Part shown: positions 22,903 to 24,742 of the stretch, in pieces
How positions within the stretch are numbered: the stretch's first letter is position 1
Layout of the letters: every line of letters starts with the position of its first letter
NCBI GenBank assembly: GCA_044370695.1
Contig: JBILVB010000041.1
Location: forward strand, 1-24,742
Reading direction: 5' to 3'
Length of the DNA stretch: 24,742 bases
From: JBEIFW01 sp044370695
GTDB lineage: Bacteria > Actinomycetota > Acidimicrobiia > Acidimicrobiales > Ilumatobacteraceae
Made by a program: the position numbers and the translations under genes
Notes under the pieces: generated by a model
Database searches by the model: none
What the model was told of the DNA's origin: nothing
What the model saw: only the letters and a program-made list of their open reading frames with translations

Positions 22903-23862
22903 TCAGCGGGCTCGGGCTGCCCGCAGCACCCGCTCGACCAGACCGACGGCGCGCACGCCGTCGGTCGCGCCCACGGATGGAGGCCGACGACCGGAGACCG
23001 CTGCGGCGAACTCACGGAGCTCGAGCGCCAGTGGTTCACCCCGATGCTCGAGGAACGGGATCTCGACCACGCCGGTCTGGCGGTAGCGGGGTCCGTGCTC
23101 GTCGACGAATTCCACGTGGTCGACTCGGTTGATGGTGACGGCTTGGCGCAACAGGTCGACGCTCACGACGCTGTCTGGCTGGGTGACGACCAGGTCGCGG
23201 ACCTTCTGCTGCCCGATCCTGCTCGCCGTGAGGGTTGCCGCCGTGCCGTCGGCGAATCCGAGGAGCGCCGTGACGAGATCCTCGCTCGCAGAGCGCAGCG
23301 TGCGGGCGATGGCCTGGACGTCGGTCACCGGGGCGGCGACGAGCGAGGCGACGACGTCGAGGTCGTGGATCATGAGGTCGAGGACGACGTCGTGGGCGAC
23401 GCGGGCCGAGTAGGGGCTGATCCGACTCGCAGTGACGTGGACGATCTCGCCGAGCAGCCCGGGGAGATCGAGCACGGCCGGATTGAACCGTTCGACGTGG
23501 CCGACCATGAGCACGGCGTCGCCGACCTCGGCGGCCTCGGCGATCGCCTCGGCCTCGGCGACCGTGGCTGCCATGGGCTTCTCCACGAGCACGGCGACTC
23601 CGCGGCGCAGCAGCGGAACGGCCACGCTCCGGTGGAACGGGGTGGGTACCGCCACGATCGCGGCATCGATGTCGTCACCCAACTCGTCGGGGTGGGCGAG
23701 CGCGTTCGCCCCGACGGTTGCGGCCACGCGCCGGGCCCGCTCCTGGTCGGGGTCGACGACCGCGGTGACCTGCCAGGACGGCAGCGACAACGCGACACGG
23801 GCGTGGTTCGCTCCCATGATTCCCGCTCCGATGACCGCCAGACGCAGCGGTGTCGTGGTCAT
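22903..23862 (-). CDS. Gfo/Idh/MocA family nucleotide-sugar dehydrogenase (WlbA/GnnA-like)
   Basis: A 319-residue protein. The NAD(P)-binding N-domain has LRLAVIGAGIMGANHARV (6-23), AVVDPDQERA (34-43) and AAIVAVPTPFH (67-77), then the family EKPMA (94-98). The second domain has LMVGHVERFNPAV (118-130) and LDLMIHDLDVV (161-171), which supplies the conserved acidic and histidine residues. The VGHVERFNP phrase and direct coupling to a DegT/StrS aminotransferase suggest oxidation of a UDP-GlcNAc or UDP-GlcNAc-uronate at C3 to a 3-keto sugar for amination, as in WlbA/WbpB or GnnA (inference). ATG 23862 overlaps the aminotransferase stop as ATGA and has a GAGAGG seven bases upstream. Other sugar dehydrogenations in this large family cannot be excluded. 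Confidence 0.84.
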   Translation of the reverse strand: MTTTPLRLAVIGAGIMGANHARVALSLPSWQVTAVVDPDQERARRVAATVGANALAHPDELGDDIDAAIVAVPTPFHRSVAVPLLRRGVAVLVEKPMAATVAEAEAIAEAAEVGDAVLMVGHVERFNPAVLDLPGLLGEIVHVTASRISPYSARVAHDVVLDLMIHDLDVVASLVAAPVTDVQAIARTLRSASEDLVTALLGFADGTAATLTASRIGQQKVRDLVVTQPDSVVSVDLLRQAVTINRVDHVEFVDEHGPRYRQTGVVEIPFLEHRGEPLALELREFAAAVSGRRPPSVGATDGVRAVGLVERVLRAARAR

Positions 23863-24742
23863 CCCAGCACCTCTCGAACGGCGGTGACGATCCGCTCGAG
23901 TTCCAGCGGGGTGAGATGCGGGTGGACCGGTAGCGACAACACCTCTCGTGCGGCCGCCTCGGCGGCGGGCATGGGCTCGGTGACCACCCGGGGGTGGTTG
24001 CGGTAGCAGTCGTAGTCGTAGGCCGCCCGCGGGTAGTAAACGCCGGTGCCGATACCCCGCTCGGCCAGACCGGCGGCGAGTCCGTCCCGGTCGGTGCGGG
24101 CCCCGGGCAGGACGCGCACCGTGTACTGGTTCCACACGTGGAGCCGCCCAGGCGCGGCCTCGGGCAGGACGAGGCCCTCGATCCCGTCGAGGCCGGCACC
24201 GAGCGCGGCGGCGTGGGCGGCTCGGGTCGCCGACAGGGCCTCGATGCGGGCCAACTGGGGCACGGCGACGGCCGCCTGCAGATCGGTGAGCCGGTAGTTG
24301 TGGCCGGCCACCTCGTACTGGTAGCGCACCCGCATCCCCTGGTTGCGCAGGAGTCGGATGCGCTCGGCGAGCGCGTCGTCGTCGGTGGTGACGACGCCCC
24401 CTTCGCCGCAGCCGATGTTCTTGGTGGCGTAGAGCGAGAAGCACCCCACCCCGAACGAGCCGACGGCGCGCCCCTCGAACCGGGCCCCGATGGCCTGCGC
24501 TGCGTCCTCGACCAGGGTGATGTCGGCGCGGTCGCCCAGCACGGCGCCTATCCCGGCGAGGTCGGCCGCCTGACCGTAGAGGTGCACCGGCATCACGACC
24601 CGAGTGCGGGGCCCGATCGCAGCGGCGAGGGCGTCGGGGCGGATCATGAAATCGTCGCCGATGTCGGCGAAGCGGACGGTGGCGCCGGCCTCGAGGACGG
24701 CGTTCACCGTGGCCACGAAGGTGAAGGGACTGGTCACCACCT
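23859..24742 (-). CDS. DegT/DnrJ/EryC1/StrS aminotransferase, N-terminus cut by window edge
   Basis: The last 294 or so residues of a PLP-dependent sugar aminotransferase; by family length about 55-75 N-terminal residues are outside the window. Visible marks: TSPFTFVATVNAVLEAGATV, the PVHLYGQAADL strand, LVEDAAQAIGARF with the PLP-ring aspartate, and GCFSLYATKNIGCGEGG in which the lysine forms the internal aldimine, then NYRLTDLQAAVAVPQL and GVYYPRAAYDYDCY. Enzymes of this group transfer an amino group from glutamate to a keto nucleotide sugar. Coupling by ATGA overlap to the dehydrogenase suggests 3-amination of the keto sugar made by it (WlbE/WbpE or GnnB logic), though 4-aminating relatives look similar. 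Confidence 0.87.
   Translation of the reverse strand, partial: VVTSPFTFVATVNAVLEAGATVRFADIGDDFMIRPDALAAAIGPRTRVVMPVHLYGQAADLAGIGAVLGDRADITLVEDAAQAIGARFEGRAVGSFGVGCFSLYATKNIGCGEGGVVTTDDDALAERIRLLRNQGMRVRYQYEVAGHNYRLTDLQAAVAVPQLARIEALSATRAAHAAALGAGLDGIEGLVLPEAAPGRLHVWNQYTVRVLPGARTDRDGLAAGLAERGIGTGVYYPRAAYDYDCYRNHPRVVTEPMPAAEAAAREVLSLPVHPHLTPLELERIVTAVREVLG

Noticed and set aside
1..24742. tRNA or rRNA genes, CRISPR arrays, insertion sequences, prophage or toxin-antitoxin genes.
   Set aside because: None was recognised by eye: no direct-repeat array, transposase motif or terminal inverted repeats, and gene-free gaps are too short for most of these.

Overview
The window is a dense, very GC-rich stretch encoding surface-polysaccharide assembly in what is probably a high-GC actinobacterium. 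GC-rich third positions, frequent GTG starts and pervasive ATGA/GTGA stop-start overlaps support this. A secreted protein with three 'DTR...GYF' repeats made me think of the class Acidimicrobiia, but that is inference from recall; there is no rRNA or other marker here.

Layout, left to right: (a) a left-truncated MOP-type flippase (-) diverging from a UDP-GlcNAc 2-epimerase-like gene (+, 604-1725). (b) A minus-strand operon 7396->1626: an OafA-type acyltransferase with an SGNH tail, a flippase fused to a DPM1-like glycosyltransferase, and a membrane-associated GT2. (c) Two FkbM-type methyltransferase genes facing tail to tail (7557-8387 + and 8413-9246 -). (d) The second of these ends a minus-strand operon 14959->8413: SDR sugar epimerase, GT2-like/GT4 two-domain protein, small coiled-coil protein, GT2, acyltransferase, FkbM. 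(e) A plus-strand operon 15010->20117: Wzm-type ABC permease, Wzt-type ATPase with C-terminal carbohydrate-binding region, small coiled-coil protein, double GT2, single GT2. (f) A convergent secreted repeat protein (22812->20107). (g) A minus-strand pair, DegT/StrS aminotransferase (truncated at the right edge) and Gfo/Idh/MocA dehydrogenase.

Together these genes could supply nucleotide sugars (2-epimerase, SDR epimerase, 3-oxidation plus amination), assemble a glycan on a lipid carrier (five or six glycosyltransferases), decorate it (two acyltransferases, two methyltransferases) and export it. Both a Wzx-like route (two flippase-type proteins) and a Wzm/Wzt ABC route are present. The window holds no polymerase or ligase that I recognise.

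The points most worth a second look are: the flippase-glycosyltransferase fusion, whose best start is followed by an in-frame TGA at codon 16; a probable duplicated, non-catalytic SGNH domain in the large acyltransferase; a degenerate GT2 domain fused to an intact GT4 domain; and a set of short coiled coils with basic tails, one on an FkbM methyltransferase and one directly behind Wzt, which resembles the logic of the WbdD/Wzm/Wzt chain-termination system. No tRNA, rRNA, CRISPR array or insertion sequence was seen. No gene-free stretch exceeds about 160 bases.
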